Below are positions 14,451 to 14,973 of a stretch of 14,973 nt of DNA, piece after piece. The DNA comes from an uncultured Pirellulaceae bacterium (GTDB lineage Bacteria > Planctomycetota > Planctomycetia > Pirellulales > Pirellulaceae): assembly GCA_947258905.1 (NCBI GenBank), contig CAMYKF010000394.1:1-14973 (forward strand). Direction: 5' to 3'. The position numbers and the translations under genes were made by a program. How positions within the stretch are numbered: position 1 is the stretch's first letter; every line of letters begins with the position of its first letter. The notes under the pieces are model-generated. The model was given only the letters and a program-made list of their open reading frames with translations. It did not search any database and was not told the origin of the DNA.

Positions 14451-14973
14451 TACCGGCGTTCTTTATGGGCGGTACGTTGCCGGTCATGGGGCAGTACCTT
14501 GTACGTAGCCCGGCGGAGCTGGGCAGAAAGGCCTCCGCTCTCTACGCGATCAACACCTTTGGAGCCGCGCTTGGAGCTCTGGCGGCGGGTTTCTTTCTTC
14601 CTCGATTTCTGGGATTCAGCACATCGTATCTGCTGGCAATCGGGCTCAACGCCGTCGTCTTCAGCGTCGCCTTCTTGTGGAGTCGCGGCGAAGGACCGCT
14701 GAGCGTGGAGGCTACATCTGATTCCGAAGAGGCGAGTCCGAAAGCCCGCCGCGAGTCGGTCCTCTCTCCGCGGCTGGTCTGGGTTTTGGCCTTTGCCTCG
14801 GGCTTTCTCACCCTGGCACTGGAAGTCCTTTGGACGCGCATGTTCTCGCAGGTACTGCAGAATTCGGTTTATACGTTCGCCGCGATTCTCACAGTTTTTC
14901 TCATCGCCCTTGCCTGCGGTTCGTTGGTGGCGAACATTCTCTGTCGGAGCGGCGCTAGGCCCGAACGGGCCCT
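14432..14973 (+). CDS. Fused MFS-type/spermidine synthase-like membrane protein, internal fragment
   Basis: A partial frame open to the right edge, about 180 codons. It matches the membrane part of the fused MFS/spermidine synthase family: VAVGILFLPAFFMGGTLPVM, then ALYAINTFGAALGALAAGFF, then LGFSTSYLLAIGLN, a charged loop, and FASGFLTLALEVLWTRMF with TFAAILTVFLIALACGSLVA. The methyltransferase-like synthase domain would lie beyond the window. There is no in-frame ATG, GTG or TTG between the TGA at 14345 and the internal ATG at 14465, and the family normally has more membrane segments before the GGTLP motif, so the 5' end is missing. The coding potential starts exactly where the minus-strand surface protein gene breaks off. 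If this is a real locus, the gene is a pseudogene; if the sequence is chimeric, it is a fragment from elsewhere. Confidence 0.82.

Overview
The window looks like chromosomal DNA from a planctomycete, probably of the Pirellulales type. The basis is gene content: an ECF sigma factor followed by an anti-sigma-like membrane protein, a transmembrane pseudokinase, a zinc-ribbon/transmembrane protein with secretin-N-domain-like repeats, the C-terminal metalloprotease part of an SdrD-like surface protein, many short palindromic repeats between genes, and few strong Shine-Dalgarno sites. No search was run, so the taxonomy is inference.

Layout. Positions 1-1095, minus strand: an ECF sigma factor and the start of a membrane protein that continues past the left edge. 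Positions 1096-1387: a divergent intergenic region almost filled by two REP-like inverted repeats. Positions 1388-6395, mostly plus strand, form a flagellar segment: flhA (export gate), fliA (sigma-28) behind a structured leader and an exact sigma-28 -10 element, one small unknown minus-strand gene, about 1.2 kb without a convincing gene, then flgM (anti-sigma-28). flhA, fliA and flgM would link export-apparatus assembly to late flagellar transcription. Positions 6396-6744: a tandemly duplicated bidirectional terminator and an 18-bp triplet repeat between the convergent flgM and gdhA genes. Positions 6745-8040, minus strand: an NAD-type glutamate dehydrogenase.

Positions 8270-13363, plus strand: two consecutive genes for single-span membrane proteins. 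The first has a cytoplasmic pseudokinase and a large outer domain. The second has a cytoplasmic zinc ribbon, an acidic linker and two apparent STN/NolW-like units without a secretin barrel. The tail of the first also looks STN-like, so the two may work together. This pair is the best candidate here for an undescribed system.

Positions 13397-14973: the C-terminal 350 residues of an SdrD-like/metzincin-like surface protein (minus) and the middle of a fused MFS-type/spermidine synthase-like protein (plus) meet at about 14430-14450. Both lose their 5' ends at the same point. That is a rearrangement breakpoint or an assembly or cloning chimera, so linkage to the last ~530 bases should not be trusted without checking.
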